Assembly (NCBI GenBank): GCA_946902875.1
Contig: OX336341.1
Span: 1,674,001 to 1,738,000 of the forward strand
Source: Nematopogon swammerdamellus
Taxonomy: Eukaryota > Arthropoda > Insecta > Lepidoptera > Adelidae
Direction: 5' to 3'
DNA: 64,000 bases
The translations under genes and the position numbers were made by a program. Position 1 is the first letter of the stretch. Every line of letters begins with the position of its first letter. The notes under the pieces were generated by a model. It saw only the letters and a list, made by a program, of their open reading frames with translations. It did not search any database and was not told the DNA's origin. This document shows, one piece after another, positions 21,602-31,602 of this stretch.

Positions 21602-21844
21602 GCGGTGGCCGCAGCGCTGTCTCATTGAGAAGCCCGTTGGAGCGAGTGAGACAGATCATGAGAAATTGCCAGTAGCGATGAATTGCTAACAGTGAATAGC
21701 CCCGCAGATAACTCTGAGGGCTTGATGGGAGACATAGAGCGCTCTCTTAGGGAACACGGTACCACACCCAAAATTAAGAGGGCTTGATGGGTGACGTAGA
21801 CAGCTCTTAAAATTATAAATCAATAAATAAACAAAACAAAAAGA

Positions 21845-22291
21845 ACCAGTATCCAGGAACCTTGCGGCTATTCCCGGCGGGATGGCAAGAGGCCTGACGG
21901 CATATCTCTGGTTCCGTGGGCTGAGGGTAAGTCTTTGATGTGGGATGCCACTTGCGTGGATACGTTAGCCCCTAGTTACATTCAGGGGACCTCTAGGGCA
22001 GCCGGGGCTGCCGCGAACAGGGCAGAGGACCTCAAACGCAATAAATACGGTGATCTTGCCGACAGTTTTCACTTTGTTGCTTTTGCGGTAGAGACGCTCG
22101 GTCCGTGGAGTTGTGGTGCCAGGAGTTTCCTGAAGAAGCTCGGGAAGCTTCTAGTCGATGTAACTGGTGTCCCGCAATCGAAGGCTTACTTCATCCAACG
22201 AGTTAGCCTTGCCATCCAGCGGGGAAATGCCGCAAGTGTGCTAGGTACTTTTACCTTAGATTCATTTGATAACTATTTTAATATTGTTTAG
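21845..22291 (+). pseudogene. LINE polyprotein C-terminus, RPDG/WDATC type
   Basis: An open plus-strand frame of about 148 codons ends at the stop at 22289-22291. It reads QEPCGYSRRDGKRPDGISLV, PWAEGKSLMWDATCVDTLA, a charged helix RAEDLKRNKYGDL, FAVETLGPWS, FIQRVSLAIQRGNAASVLG. The upstream end is AT-rich non-coding sequence, so the element is 5'-truncated. The RPD...WDxT spacing resembles restriction-like (PD-(D/E)XK) endonucleases found after the reverse transcriptase in some non-LTR elements; that assignment is inference. The related 60-codon tail at 13140-13336 lacks the RPDG-WDATC part. Confidence 0.8.
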
Positions 22292-22919
22292 TTTGAGTTT
22301 TCATTATGTTTTTATAGTTTCTTGTTCACTGTATGGCCCTAGTTGGCTGAAATAAAGTAACAAAACAAAATATCCAATAATTGTAGATATAACATATTTG
22401 TGTATGTGTGCTGTAGAAAATCTTTATATTATATTGACAAATTATTATTGTGGGAATTTTACTGACGATGTGAATTTGAATGTGGACAATTGAATGTGAG
22501 CAATCATGTTTACAAATAAATGTTTTTGACTTTTTTACTTTGACTCTCTAACTAAGGGAACACGGTATCATCCCCAAAATGCATACCAATTAACTTACAG
22601 CGATCGCATTAAGACATCTACAGCCATTTAGAGCACCCTAAGATGTCGACATCCTCAGAAGTAAGCCTCTATGAGCATTTGGCCTTGCAATGCCATTGAA
22701 ACAATACTTCGCACACACACAACTGCGGAAAAGATGCCGGAAGAAGATAAAGTTGAACCATTTCATTATTCTCTAATTATCATTATTAGTGGGAATTAGC
22801 ATCATCATTACATCATTGAATCCATACAAAGATTTATATTTTTGCGATTAATTGGTTATTGAGTCAGTTACGGCCTGTCATTGTATATGCATACTCGTAT
22901 TTTAATTTAAGTTGGTCAG
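22292..22919. other. LINE 3' UTR and unassigned sequence
   Basis: AT-rich with GCTGAAATAAAGTAAC at about 22350, a likely poly(A) signal for the LINE above; then unassigned. Confidence 0.4.
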
Positions 22920-23220
22920 TCAGCGTGTAAGCGCTGCCTGGACATAGCCTCTCCAATTTTCCTCCAGTCCTCCTGGACTTCAGCGGTACGGAACCACTGC
23001 TTTCCGCAGACGCACTTGATGTCGTCGTCGTCCCATCTGGCGGGTGGTCTTCCCACACTCCGTTTTCCAGTCCACGGCCGCCAGTGTAGGACACGGTTAC
23101 TCCAACGGTCGTCGTCTCTTCAGATAACGTGCCCGGCCCACTGCCACTTGAGCTTAGCCACCCGGTGTCCAATATCGACTACTTTGGTGCGCCGGCGGAT
23201 TGCCTCGTTACGCACCATAT
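22920..23220 (-). pseudogene. RTE-like LINE C-terminal region
   Basis: The minus reading gives VRNEAIRRRTKVVDIGHRVA, KLKWQWAGHV, a stop, then KRSVGRPPARWDDDIK and WRKIGEAMSR. These are the consecutive blocks of an RTE polyprotein tail in the right order. It is less decayed than the 5.8-kb copy and shows what the 137-bp array source normally continues into. Confidence 0.8.
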
Positions 23221-23570
23221 CACGTAGCGACCCAAGAGGTAAGGTACCTAAGTATATATTTATTATTATCCAATGTACATTGGTCTAATTTATTTCATGG
23301 GTATTAGATAATCGAGTCTGACCCCACATTCATCTCCAATGAGGCGGGTAATGATGATTGATGAAGACATTGAAAGCTGAGATATATCCATTAGTTCCCC
23401 ATCAATACATCTACAAAGAGATGGTGGAAGTTTATAATCAAGAAATCGGTAGATATAACTACTTAACTGTATTCTTGCCTCATTTCTATATATCAAAGCT
23501 ATAGTTCTTTTTTTTTTCTTTCTCTCATTTAATTTTCCGCACTATCCATCTACCCTAATCACAATCCCAG
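23221..23570. other. Unassigned
   Basis: Nothing recognised. Confidence 0.4.
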
Positions 23571-23765
23571 GCATGACTGGCAGATGCCTTTAGGCTTTAA
23601 GTCCGCCTTTTGTCACTTTTTATGCAATAAAGTATAATATTTTCATTTCATTTCATTTCAGTTCTTCTGTACGTTTTCTTCATGCATTCGTGTAAAGAAT
23701 GTATTCTATTCTATTCTATTCTATTCTATACTGTTCTGTTGTATTCTATTCTACTCTGTTCTAAG
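23571..23765 (+). repeat. LINE 3' UTR with (TTTCA)n and (TTCTA)n tails
   Basis: ACTGGCAGATGCCTTTAGGC, TTAAGTCCGCCTTTTGTCAC, GCAATAAAGTATAAT, then TTTCATTTCATTTCA and, after 35 bp, a TTCTA-type microsatellite (23703-23765). It is the 3' UTR of a jockey/CR1-like LINE in sense orientation with AATAAA. Confidence 0.7.
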
Positions 23766-23879
23766 CATTGTTTTCTATTCTATTGTATTTTATTATGTTT
23801 TATTTTATTCTATACTTATTTCGATAATTTATCATCATATCATCATAATATTATGTTCTTCTTACACTAGGTAATTAAA

Positions 23880-23960
23880 GTTCCAGGTGCCTGACTGGCA
23901 CCTTCTCTGAAATTGGTTGCACCTGAAACGCCGACTTCTAGCTCAGCCACCCATTTATAA
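23880..23960 (+). repeat. LINE 3' end scrap
   Basis: GACTGGCACCTTCTCTGAAA, TTGGTTGCACCTGA and CTCAGCCACCC match the region after the LINE tail at 25158-25365. Confidence 0.5.
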
Positions 23961-24906
23961 AATATTAGGTATAGTTATCTAATCATTTTATTCTTATTCT
24001 TTATTCATCATCCATAGACAGTATACTGCACTCGGATTCGTCATATTTTTAACAATTTTAACATTTAGCATTTTCCTAGTTCGATTATCACAGCGAAGAA
24101 AAACTGGCAAGAAATTTCGCGGGATATATTTTTTTTTACATCCAATTAGTAAATTTTTTACAAAAGTGCCCACATAATACGAGTCATCACTATTTCTAAA
24201 AAAATATCACAAAAAAAACATTACTTTTCCAGGGTAAACCGTATAATATAACATGTTGGAGCCAATTGGAGCAGGCCAGTCTCCACAAACAGCACCCGTT
24301 CACGAGCATCACGCCAAGGCCAGCCATCGCCTCGCTCAATATTTTGTGGGTGAGAGCAACCCGGAGCAAGCGTCACGCCAATTTGCCTTTATTAATTAGA
24401 ATAATTTTGAAACACAGTTTAGAGTTCCGCCAACAATGCGTAACAAAATATGCAAAGATGAAGCAATGATTACAGTTCACCTATATCCAAGTGGCTATCT
24501 ACAGCCGCCCACCGAAAATCCACACTTCACCCAGTTCCGAAGATCTGAATCCGGCCGGACTGTAAACGGTGTCAGTAACAACAACAAACCAATACAATAC
24601 CCTCCCAACCACAGATCATAGTATTAATGGCTAGATGACGACCAAGCGTCTGCTGTGTCGCTAGAATTATGCGGAGAGATACCGCTTATGGTATTACAGA
24701 GGATATGGACCTTTGCGCGCTATCGTTGGCTGTAGATAATTGATATTATAAACCTAGTCGGAACTAGGTTTACTTACATAGTACCTTTAGTCGCCACCTT
24801 TGTGACGTAAATAATAACTGTTAGCGGTGGTGTGGGTGCGGTATTATATAAGTGCAATCTCATTCAATCAATGTACAGTTCTCGGCGACAAATACTGGGT
24901 GTCTAG
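23961..24906. other. Unassigned
   Basis: The stretch at 24000-24150 has words (GATTATCACAGCGAAGAA, ACTGGCAAGAAATTTCG) recurring inverted at 40960-41005, an unclassified repeat. No gene recognised. Confidence 0.4.
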
Positions 24907-25014
24907 CTTTAGAAAGATACAATCCGGTTGTAGAGCGTCGTCTCTGTCGCACAGAGACGTGCGAGTACGTGCGAGCGGAACGACGCTCTACAACCGGATG
25001 GCTTCCTTCTAAAG
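24907..25014. repeat. Foldback element, 35-bp arms
   Basis: Left arm CTTTAGAAAGATACAATCCGG onward pairs with ...CAACCGGATGGCTTCCTTC. The core ATCCGGTTGTAGAGCGTCGT is perfect over 20 bp. The interior has a second hairpin CTCTGTCGCACAGAG. Confidence 0.8.
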
Positions 25015-25157
25015 CGCAACATGCATTAGTTGCTGCGCGGGAAGTGTAAATATAATATTTATAAGGTACTAACAGTACATTGTGATTGGCGAAGTATGTT
25101 TGCCAGTTCTTGCTCGCATTGATATAGAACTGGCGGAACTTTTGGCGTATTACATAT

Positions 25158-25365
25158 GCAAAGGTGTGGAACGGGCTCGCAGGGAATATCTTTCCCCACT
25201 CCTATAATCCACGGATCTTCAAATCGCGGGTTAATAATAGCCTTTCCCCAGCAACATTAGTCCACCTCCAAGCCGGACTGGCACCTCCTCGGCGGTGAAA
25301 TTGGCTGCACCTGAGTCTTCGACCTCGGGCAGAGCCACCAAGTTCGGAAGCAATAAAAAAAAATT
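25158..25365 (+). pseudogene. CR1-like LINE C-terminal tail with poly(A)
   Basis: The plus frame reads KVWNGLAGNIFPHSYNPRIF, KSRVNNSLSPATLVHLQAGL, then a stop, a short 3' UTR and AATAAAAAAAAA at about 25351-25362. It is a typical FPxSYxxxxFKSRVNxxL tail and is 5'-truncated. Confidence 0.8.
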
Positions 25366-25366
25366 G

Positions 25367-25592
25367 CAGCTGTTACTTTCACGAGTCATGAGCACAGATG
25401 GACAGCGGACTAACATTGTACGCACGCAAGTGTACAGTAGTCTAAGGACGCGTGTGAGCCCAATAGGCTGCGAGCGTCGACTGAGTGACGCTGGCTGACG
25501 AACCAATCGCGTGAAGCGTCGCGCCGCCGTCGACGTCACATCCCGTCAAAACGTCCAATGAAAAGTGTGCTCATGACTCGTGAAAGCAACTG
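25367..25592. mobile_element. MITE-like element with 28-bp terminal inverted repeats
   Basis: CAGCTGTTACTTTCACGAGTC...GAGCACA at 25367 pairs with TGTGCTCATGACTCGTGAAAG...CAACTG ending at 25592. It starts exactly where the LINE poly(A) ends. I could not find a target duplication. Confidence 0.7.
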
Positions 25593-26436
25593 TACCTACT
25601 TATGAATAAAATTATTCAATAAGCAATAAACAATGCTTCAGATAAATATCACCTTAAGTGACCGCGAAGCACTGTCTGAGCGTTGCTTTAAATTGATTGG
25701 TTGAAATTTTGCCGACACCCTCAGAACGCTCTCAATGGTCCATCTAGTCTTTTTTTATCGAATCTGTGCTCCCAACCGAAATAGAACTCTGTATTTGTTT
25801 GTAAAGAGAGCAGGTGTCGGCGTGTGAGAGAACCGGGCTGCAGGTAGATAGTTTTTATACCTGTTGAACCGTGTTGAAGATATATTCATTCAATTAGAAA
25901 GTTGAGCCGCTTATCCTGCCTGTTAAAAAAAAAGATAGAGAAGATAATATTATTGTCGGTAAAAAAGTCAATGTTCTTTTAATAAAATATGGAGGATTAA
26001 AAAAAACCACTTCTACTCGTATTTTTTAATAGAAAACGCATAGACGAGCAACTGGCTAACGACGTCGAACGGACGGTAGAGTGTGGGGTTGCGTATGCCA
26101 TGCCGGGCAAACGACAAAAACGCTTTCAAGAGATAGGTACCGGTTCTGTGGATTGTTGGATATTCATTCCATGACACAATTACTTAGACGGCGTACTCAC
26201 GTGCTAGAAGAACGATGGAGATTTAGAAAGAGACGGTGATACGTACCTGAAACAGACAAATAAACAGATTACACAACGAATATAACAGAAAACGAAAAAT
26301 AAAAAAATAGTGAAATTATTTTGACAGGACACAAGTAAAAGGTGCCTTTCAGTCAAACGGAACATGGCCTGACCAAATATGGCCCAACGAAATGTGACTT
26401 CAAACAGAAGAAAGTTAAATAAAGTTGTCAGCAGAT
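25593..26436. other. Unassigned
   Basis: No gene recognised. Confidence 0.4.
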
Positions 26437-26735
26437 CTTTTAAAGCCAGACCATGAGCAGAAATAAATTCAAACCGTTCACTCAAATATTTCGGAGCAGC
26501 AGGGTCATTAAGTGTGCGGAAGAGAAGAGAGAGGGCATGAGAGTTCCTGCGACCACGAACATCGAGGCACTGAAGGCGAGCTCGATATTCAGAAATATGG
26601 TCGTACTTGCGCAATCCGAAAATATAACGAATGCACAAGCTGAGGATACGTTGATACAAGTTGATGATGATACCTTCCATAGGAAGAATGCAAACAATTA
26701 TAGAGTTTATCTCTTTTAACTTTAAGTACCGTGTG
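26437..26735 (-). pseudogene. Jockey-like reverse-transcriptase C-terminal fragment
   Basis: The minus frame reads LCIRYIFGLRKYDHISEYRA, RLQCLDVRGRRNSHALSLLF, LNDPAAPKYLSERFEFI. This is the thumb/C-terminal region of jockey/CR1-type reverse transcriptases (usual form: RFIFGLRKxDHVSxYR...L.I..RR). The frame stays open for about 200 codons (26204-26806), but after about 26437 the expected SFTVxAxRLWN block appears only out of frame. Confidence 0.75.
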
Positions 26736-26970
26736 GGGTCGGTACTTAAAAAGCATAGCCCCACTGAATCTCTCCCCGTGCATGTCGTAAAAGGCGACTG
26801 AGGCATAAGAATCCTTATCCTTTAGTTGTCTTTCCACCGAGTCATGTAAGAGGTGGGTTTTCGTGCCTTTTGCTGCTTGATAGTTATCTTGTCCTAATAC
26901 ATTTATAAACGTGGCGGTCCGTGTTACTGACTACTCTGCTTATCCCGATTGTCAGGATACAGCGTGTGGT
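26725..26970 (+). repeat. Element X
   Basis: TACCGTGTGGGGTCGGTACT, AGCCCCACTGAATCTCTCCC, GTCGTAAAAGGCGACTGAGG, CCACCGAGTCATGTAAGAGG, CTACTCTGCTTATCCCGATT. It serves as the reference for the altered copy at 58680-59000. Confidence 0.65.
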
Positions 26971-27330
26971 ATACACGTCCATCAGCACACTACGGGTTTC
27001 TTTCATTTCGCAAGTAACGAGGTTCCAGTAACGGGAGCGCATATTACTGCCCGGGCGAGTGTGACAACGGTAACCGTCGTCGCTGTCGCCGTTCGAACAG
27101 TTATAATGACAGCCAATACCGTCACACTGACAAGCCGTACCGATGACGATGACGACTTCCTACAAACACAAACAATACAAAGCTGTCGATGATCGATGAC
27201 TGTTAGCACGTAATTTAAATTCAGATCAAATTAAGACTGTTAGTGGAGCAGCCTGCAACTGGTATACGATTGGAATACGAAAGTAGTCCATCGAGTTGAA
27301 GAAGATATCGGGCTAAAGAGTGACATGCTC
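26971..27330. other. Unassigned
   Basis: GC-rich patch at 27040-27160 with valine/threonine-rich frames on both strands, a sign of a simple composition bias rather than a gene. Confidence 0.4.
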
Positions 27331-27510
27331 GCCACCTCTCACCTTGGCACGGCTCTTCCAACGAGCCATGCAGCAGGTTCGTGCCTTATTTTCTACTTGG
27401 TAGTAATCTTGATCGAATACTTTGTTACCAGAGTTGCAGCATAACACCGATTACTCTGCTTACACTAATTATAGGGATACAGCGTGGGGTATGTATGCAT
27501 TGTATGTATG
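27331..27510 (+). repeat. Element X, 3' part
   Basis: GCCACCTCTCACCTTGGCAC, GAGCCATGCAGCAGG, CACCGATTACTCTGCTTACA, GGGATACAGCGTGGGGTATG and a short TATG run. Confidence 0.6.
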
Positions 27511-27844
27511 TATGTACACAAAATTTTACTTAAAGCTCACCATTATATACCCACCTACTAGAACGATAAAAAAGGTATGGACGCCGGACTGTCAAATGCT
27601 TGTATTAGAACTAGCATCGCCGAGTTGCGGGGAGCGGAGTGTACTTACCGATGATAAGATATTCCACTATTGTGCACACTAAACTTGGCTGTAGTGCTTT
27701 TACAAGTAAACACAGAGCATGCGGGCATTTTAAACAGGTTTTTGCGAACGCAGCCGATGACAGACTGACGGGCCAGCGCGCGACCGTCCAATGAAACAAG
27801 TATGCTTTTACTTATATCGTGTTACGCTGGCGAGGATAGGGTTT
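27511..27844. other. Unassigned
   Basis: Nothing recognised. Confidence 0.4.
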
Positions 27845-27965
27845 GGGGTCCATAGCTTTTTTATCGTTCTAGCCCATCTATTTCCTCCCAAGTATAGCGT
27901 GGGGTTTTTCAAAAGGGTCGTGAAAAGGCTCCTGTCAGACCGGCATGGCATTCGCAATCACCAAG
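27845..27965 (+). pseudogene. CR1-like LINE C-terminal tail
   Basis: The plus frame reads AHLFPPKYSVGFFKRVVKRL, LSDRHGI, the FPPKY subfamily. About 40 codons remain. Confidence 0.75.
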
Positions 27966-28998
27966 CATCACAGAATGTCTATGTATATTGTTAAACACCT
28001 ACTCGTAGGTGAAAAGATGGCACATTTTCGCGCTTTCCATCAACAATTTCTGTCAAAGGCTCTATACACCTGATTTTATTTATACTTTTACTTTTGATTT
28101 TATGCGGTCAGAGTTATCAGGCTTAATTATAGGTTATTCTAGCTCTCAAACTGTAGCTTAAAACTGTAAGCGGTGTCTATTTGTGTAGCTGCGAAGTTTC
28201 TTGCTTCTTTGTGGGTGTAATCGAACCGGATTGTAAAATCTAAAGTTTTTACAATCCGGTTCAACAGGACAAATTCAAGCGTACTGTAGTACCACACGAA
28301 TGATGATTAAAGAATAAAGAATATGACAACGATAAATTTTTTATTTTATTTTATTTTATTTTATTTTATTTTATTAAACAGGGATTAATACAGAGACAGG
28401 AAAAAGTTTATATAAAAAATAGTACACAATGTGATTTATGACCTGCCTCCGCTACACAATCCTCCAAAACACAGTTTGTGAATAAAATGACTAATCAACT
28501 AATACAATAACAAAAAAAAAAAAGAAACAAAAGGATACAATTTTAAATTTTGATAAACAAACAAACATGTATACTGTAATGTATGTAATGTAATGTAATA
28601 TGTGTAATGTAATACTGCAATACTGTAGCGAGAGAGCGTGTTTCGCGGTATGTAATGTAACTATATACTTACATCTAGTTTTCACTGTTTTCCAGCATCT
28701 TACGGACATTAAATTTGTAGGCTAAAACTGTATAAAGAGTATTTTTTCAATTAATAACGATAAACACGCTGTGAAACATTTTCTAATATTTATCAGTAGT
28801 TTTAAAACAGAGCGTACAGAATGTCAGTCACAGTCAGTAACAGTCACTCATCTCATGCATTGCATAAACAAACGTCATTCATCAATCAACAACCTGCATC
28901 TAACTGTATGCAGCATGCGTCAAAAAGTAAAGTGGTCACCTGGCGTACAAGTTTTTCTATAAATATTCATATAATATTACTGTGAGTTTGTCAGCCTC
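27966..28998. other. Unassigned; hairpin at 28222-28268 and (TTTTA)n at 28328-28377
   Basis: AACCGGATTGTAAAA / TTTTTACAATCCGGTT form a 15-bp stem. A TTTTA microsatellite follows and probably marks the tail of an antisense LINE 3' UTR. The rest is unassigned. Confidence 0.5.
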
Positions 28999-29310
28999 GC
29001 CTCGCTAGCTCAGTCGTGCGGTCGGTCGACTGTCGGTCGTGATCATAAGCACACCTGGGCGCGGTCAAGACTTAGATGGATGACCGCTCGACCATTGGAG
29101 TCTGACCGTGGTTCGCATTCCACGTACAAATTTTAGGTCACTTCCCATCTTACCTTACTATGTAGGGTTTAACCCGCTCGGGTTGATACCACCGCACGAA
29201 ATGAAAGGTCGGTTGAAACGGCTACCTATGTAAATAGTTCGTATTTTTCGTCCAGTTCAGTAGTGTAGCCGGCACGACCGTAGGGAACGTAGGGAAGCAC
29301 TGATTTATTT
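28999..29310 (+). repeat. SINE, body A with tRNA/5S/tRNA head
   Basis: The head (28999-29135) reads CTAGCTCAGTCGTGCGG (tRNA A-box-like), GATCATAAGCACACCTGGGC, GCGGTCAAGACTTAGATGG, ATGACCGCTCG (5S rRNA-like control region), then CGTGGTTCGCATTCCACG (T-arm-like). Body A follows (CTTACTATGTAGGGTTTAAC ... CAGTTCAGTAGTGTAGCCGG) and is truncated after GGGAAGCACTGA. This is the plus-oriented counterpart of 7909-8168. Confidence 0.7.
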
Positions 29311-29311
29311 T

Positions 29312-29565
29312 TTATTGTTATGGAGATTGCAACGAAACGGTTGGCTGCATCATGGCTGCATCACCTACAACATCCGTAACATCCCATAACAACGGGTGAA
29401 CTAGATGCTATGTCAGTGCTTCTCTTCATTTCGTGTCGGCTACACTGAACTGAACGGAAAAGACGAACCGACCAACTGACATTGCACCTAGTTCACCGAG
29501 GTGTTATGGGCTGACATCACGGATGTAGTAGGTGATGTAGCCAACCGTGTCAGTTTCCATAAAAA
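29312..29565. repeat. Two SINE body A fragments in opposite orientation
   Basis: 29312-29465 is a minus-strand body A 3' part (ACGGTTGGCTGCATCA, GGCTACACTGAACTG). 29478-29565 is a plus-strand 3' end (GGTGTTATGGGCTGACATCA ... TTTCCATAAAAAA). Nested insertion is likely. Confidence 0.65.
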
Positions 29566-29566
29566 A

Positions 29567-29914
29567 CCGGCCAAGTGCGAGTCGAACTCGCGCACCGAGG
29601 GTTCCGTATCGCCATGTAATGGTCAGCGCTGCTTCATACTGTTTTCGGTAGATGGCGCGCATACAATTTTTGTTTCTTGTATGGGGACCCCGTGAATTTT
29701 TTACTTTTTCTTGTTTTTATTATTTGTTGTTATATCGGCCATAATATAATAAATAACACATAGGTATTCTGTGAAAATTTCAACGGGCTACCTATTACGG
29801 TTCAAGAGATACAGCCCTCGGACAGACATACGGACGCACGGACAGACAGACAGACAGACGGCGCGGCATAGGCTTAGTAATAGGGTCCCGTACGACGGAT
29901 ACGGAACCCTAAAA
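29567..29914 (+). repeat. Arthropod-type dispersed repeat (GGTTCCGTA...ACGGAACCCT)
   Basis: Starts CCGGCCAAGTGCGAGTCG, then GAGGGTTCCGTATC, GTATGGGGACCCCGTG, CAAGAGATACAGCCCTCGGA, a (CAGA)n/(CGGA)n tract at about 29820-29860, AGTAATAGGGTCCCGTA and ACGGAACCCTAAAAA. Common in moth and butterfly genomes; likely a SINE or SINE-like element. It begins at the poly(A) of the SINE to its left. A truncated sister lies at 31492-31602. Confidence 0.7.
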
Positions 29915-30109
29915 AGAGTTTCTCTAGTAGAGTGAACACCTTATCTGACTGACATTTACTATGTACAAGGTACGTACAAAATATTATCACCTTGGATGTG
30001 CTTGGATTGTGTGCCGTATAGCTTGGTCCCACGGTAGCGCAATATTTGGATTTGTAATACGCCGTTTATGGACGTCTGCTTGCCTCAAACAAATTCTGAG
30101 CAAATATTG
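29915..30109. other. Unassigned spacer
   Basis: Nothing recognised. Confidence 0.4.
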
Positions 30110-30117
30110 CAAGCAAG

Positions 30118-30405
30118 CACAGAGCATCAAATGCGCGCGCCCCTCCTAGAGGCGCCCTGAGCGCTATTTCTCTACAACGCCGTTGAAGCCCGTGGGCGTG
30201 GCCTATGACTTACATATGTGTGTTGTGCGTGTGCATTTGTTTTGTGCGTGTGCCTAACTTGCTCCTCTTTGTGTGTAGTGTCGATACTAACACACACACA
30301 CATACGAAGCGCTAGCAGCACTGCGTGTAGTTTTTGGGTTTCAAATATTATCGCTTAGGGCGTCTCTAGTAGGGGGTGCGCGCGGTAGGTATTTGATGCT
30401 CTGTG
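30118..30405. mobile_element. MITE with 8-bp target duplication (hAT-like)
   Basis: A 288-bp element. The terminal inverted repeat CACAGAGCATCAAAT / ATTTGATGCTCTGTG is perfect, and weaker pairing extends to about 65 bp. The perfect 8-bp target duplication CAAGCAAG sits at 30110-30117 and 30406-30413. The interior includes a TGTGTGTTG/GTGTGC-rich stretch and an ACACACACACAC run. No ORF of its own. Confidence 0.88.
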
Positions 30406-30413
30406 CAAGCAAG

Positions 30414-30521
30414 CAACTTCGGGCTTATTTGCCTGACACAGATGGCTAGATTTTATCGACACGGTCTCTGTTTGATTGGTACATTCCGTTTGTGCGTCCA
30501 CTGTATTTTGATAATGTGTTA
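30414..30521. other. Unassigned spacer
   Basis: Nothing recognised. Confidence 0.35.
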
Positions 30522-30800
30522 CATCATCAGCCCGTATCGGTCCTCTACTGGACATAGGCCTCTCCCAGGCACGCCACCGCACGCGGTCTTCCGCTCTTCT
30601 CATCCATCCACTCCCAGCTACATTTTTTAGGTCGTCTGTCCACCTAGCCGCCGGGCCCCGGGAAACGCCCCGCGCTACGTTTGCTTGAACGTGGCCTCCA
30701 TTCCAGTACCCATCTAGCCCCACCCAGCGCGGTTGTCGGCTCTGCGACAGATGTGCCCAACCCACTGCCACTTCTGCTTGCTAATTTGCTGAGCAATGTC
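30522..30800 (-). pseudogene. RTE-like LINE C-terminal region
   Basis: The minus frame reads AVGWAHLSQSRQP, GYWNGGHVQANVARGV, RGPAARWTDDLKNVAGSGWM, RRAEDRVRWRAWERP and a stop beyond. It is the intact-frame C-terminal 100 or so residues of an RTE polyprotein; a one-base slip turns the expected LGEAYVQQW into WERPMSSRG. The upstream side abuts a CR1-like poly(A). Confidence 0.82.
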
Positions 30801-30817
30801 GACTATATACCTTGGTT

Positions 30818-31245
30818 CTTTTTTTTTTTTTGAAAGCGCGACATGTGGCGCCGTTTTTTTTTTTTTTTTTTTTTATACTAAGCGCGACATGTGGCGCCGA
30901 GTCACCCATAAGGTGTCTAGCGACGCCCATGGACATTCGGACGCAAGCGGGGGCTGCCGTATCCCATGCCGGCCTGACAGGTGCCCATTCACGCCTCTCT
31001 TGAAGGACCCGAGACTATACTTGGGGGGAAATATGTGGGCAGGTAGAGCGTTCCAGAGTTTGCCGGTTCTGTGGAGAAAGGATCTGCAGAACCGATTTGT
31101 ACGCATCCGCGGTAAGTCCAGCGTATAGGGATGCAATCCCTGCCCAGTGCGCGTTGTACGGAGGTGGAAAGGGGACGCCGGAATCGCGTTAAACAGCTCC
31201 TCCGAGCACTCCCCGTGGAATAAGCGATAGAACACGCTTAGGGCG
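30818..31245 (-). pseudogene. CR1-like LINE 3' end, best copy in the window
   Basis: The minus frame reads RRDVGALSVFYRLFHGECSE, ELFNAIPASPFHLRTTR, HPYTLDLPRMRTNRFCRSF, RTGKLWNALPAHIFPPKY, SLGSFKRGVNGHLSGRHGI, about 110 residues without interruption. A 3' UTR ending CGCGCTTAGTATA and poly(A) follow (plus-strand T run at 30855-30877). A second, 22-bp piece of the same 3' end with its own T run lies just outside (30818-30854), so two truncated insertions are stacked. Confidence 0.85.
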
Positions 31246-31252
31246 CCGACAT

Positions 31253-31391
31253 CCCTACGAAGTTGTAGCGGTGCCGTGCCACCCATAAGGTGTCTAACTA
31301 CGCCCATGGACATTCGGCCGTACCTGTGCGAAGGTTGCGAATGCCCTGCCGGCTTCAGGTGCCTATTCACGCCTCTCCTGAAGGACCCTGT
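31253..31391 (-). pseudogene. CR1-like LINE 3' end, second copy fused upstream
   Basis: The minus reading GSFRRGVNRHLKPAGHSQP...RHLMGG is a further tail and UTR of the same LINE, fused so that the 203-codon frame (30873-31484) runs through both. The fusion is a product of insertion, not a real gene. Confidence 0.7.
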
Positions 31392-31482
31392 GTCGTATTT
31401 CGTCATTACGTATTTTATCAACCAAAGAAACGCCGAGCATTGATTGCTCTTTGTTACGTCGACAGCAAATTTTAATATTGTC
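31392..31482 (-). pseudogene. RTE fragment related to the 137-bp array unit
   Basis: TCGTCATTACGTATTTTATC, CAAAGAAACGCCGAGCATTG, TTTGTTACGTCGACAGC align with the unit of the 5968-7337 array. A single copy, not tandem. Confidence 0.65.
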
Positions 31483-31491
31483 AAGAATCAA

Positions 31492-31516
31492 TGTACAGCC
31501 CTCGGGCAGACGGACG

Positions 31517-31548
<32 letters not shown>

Positions 31549-31602
31549 GAGTAGTCTTAGTAATAGGCTTCCGTACAGGATACTGAAACCTACATTTGAG
31601 CT
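31492..31602 (+). repeat. Truncated (CAGA)n dispersed repeat
   Basis: TACAGCCCTCGGGCAGACGG, a (CAGA)n tract, GTAGTCTTAGTAATAGGC, then a diverged GGAAACC-like end; sister of 29567-29914. Confidence 0.65.

Noticed and set aside
26911..27192. Valine/threonine-rich ORF pair on both strands
   Set aside because: The 5' part lies in element X and the rest is a short biased GC patch; both strands look equally open.
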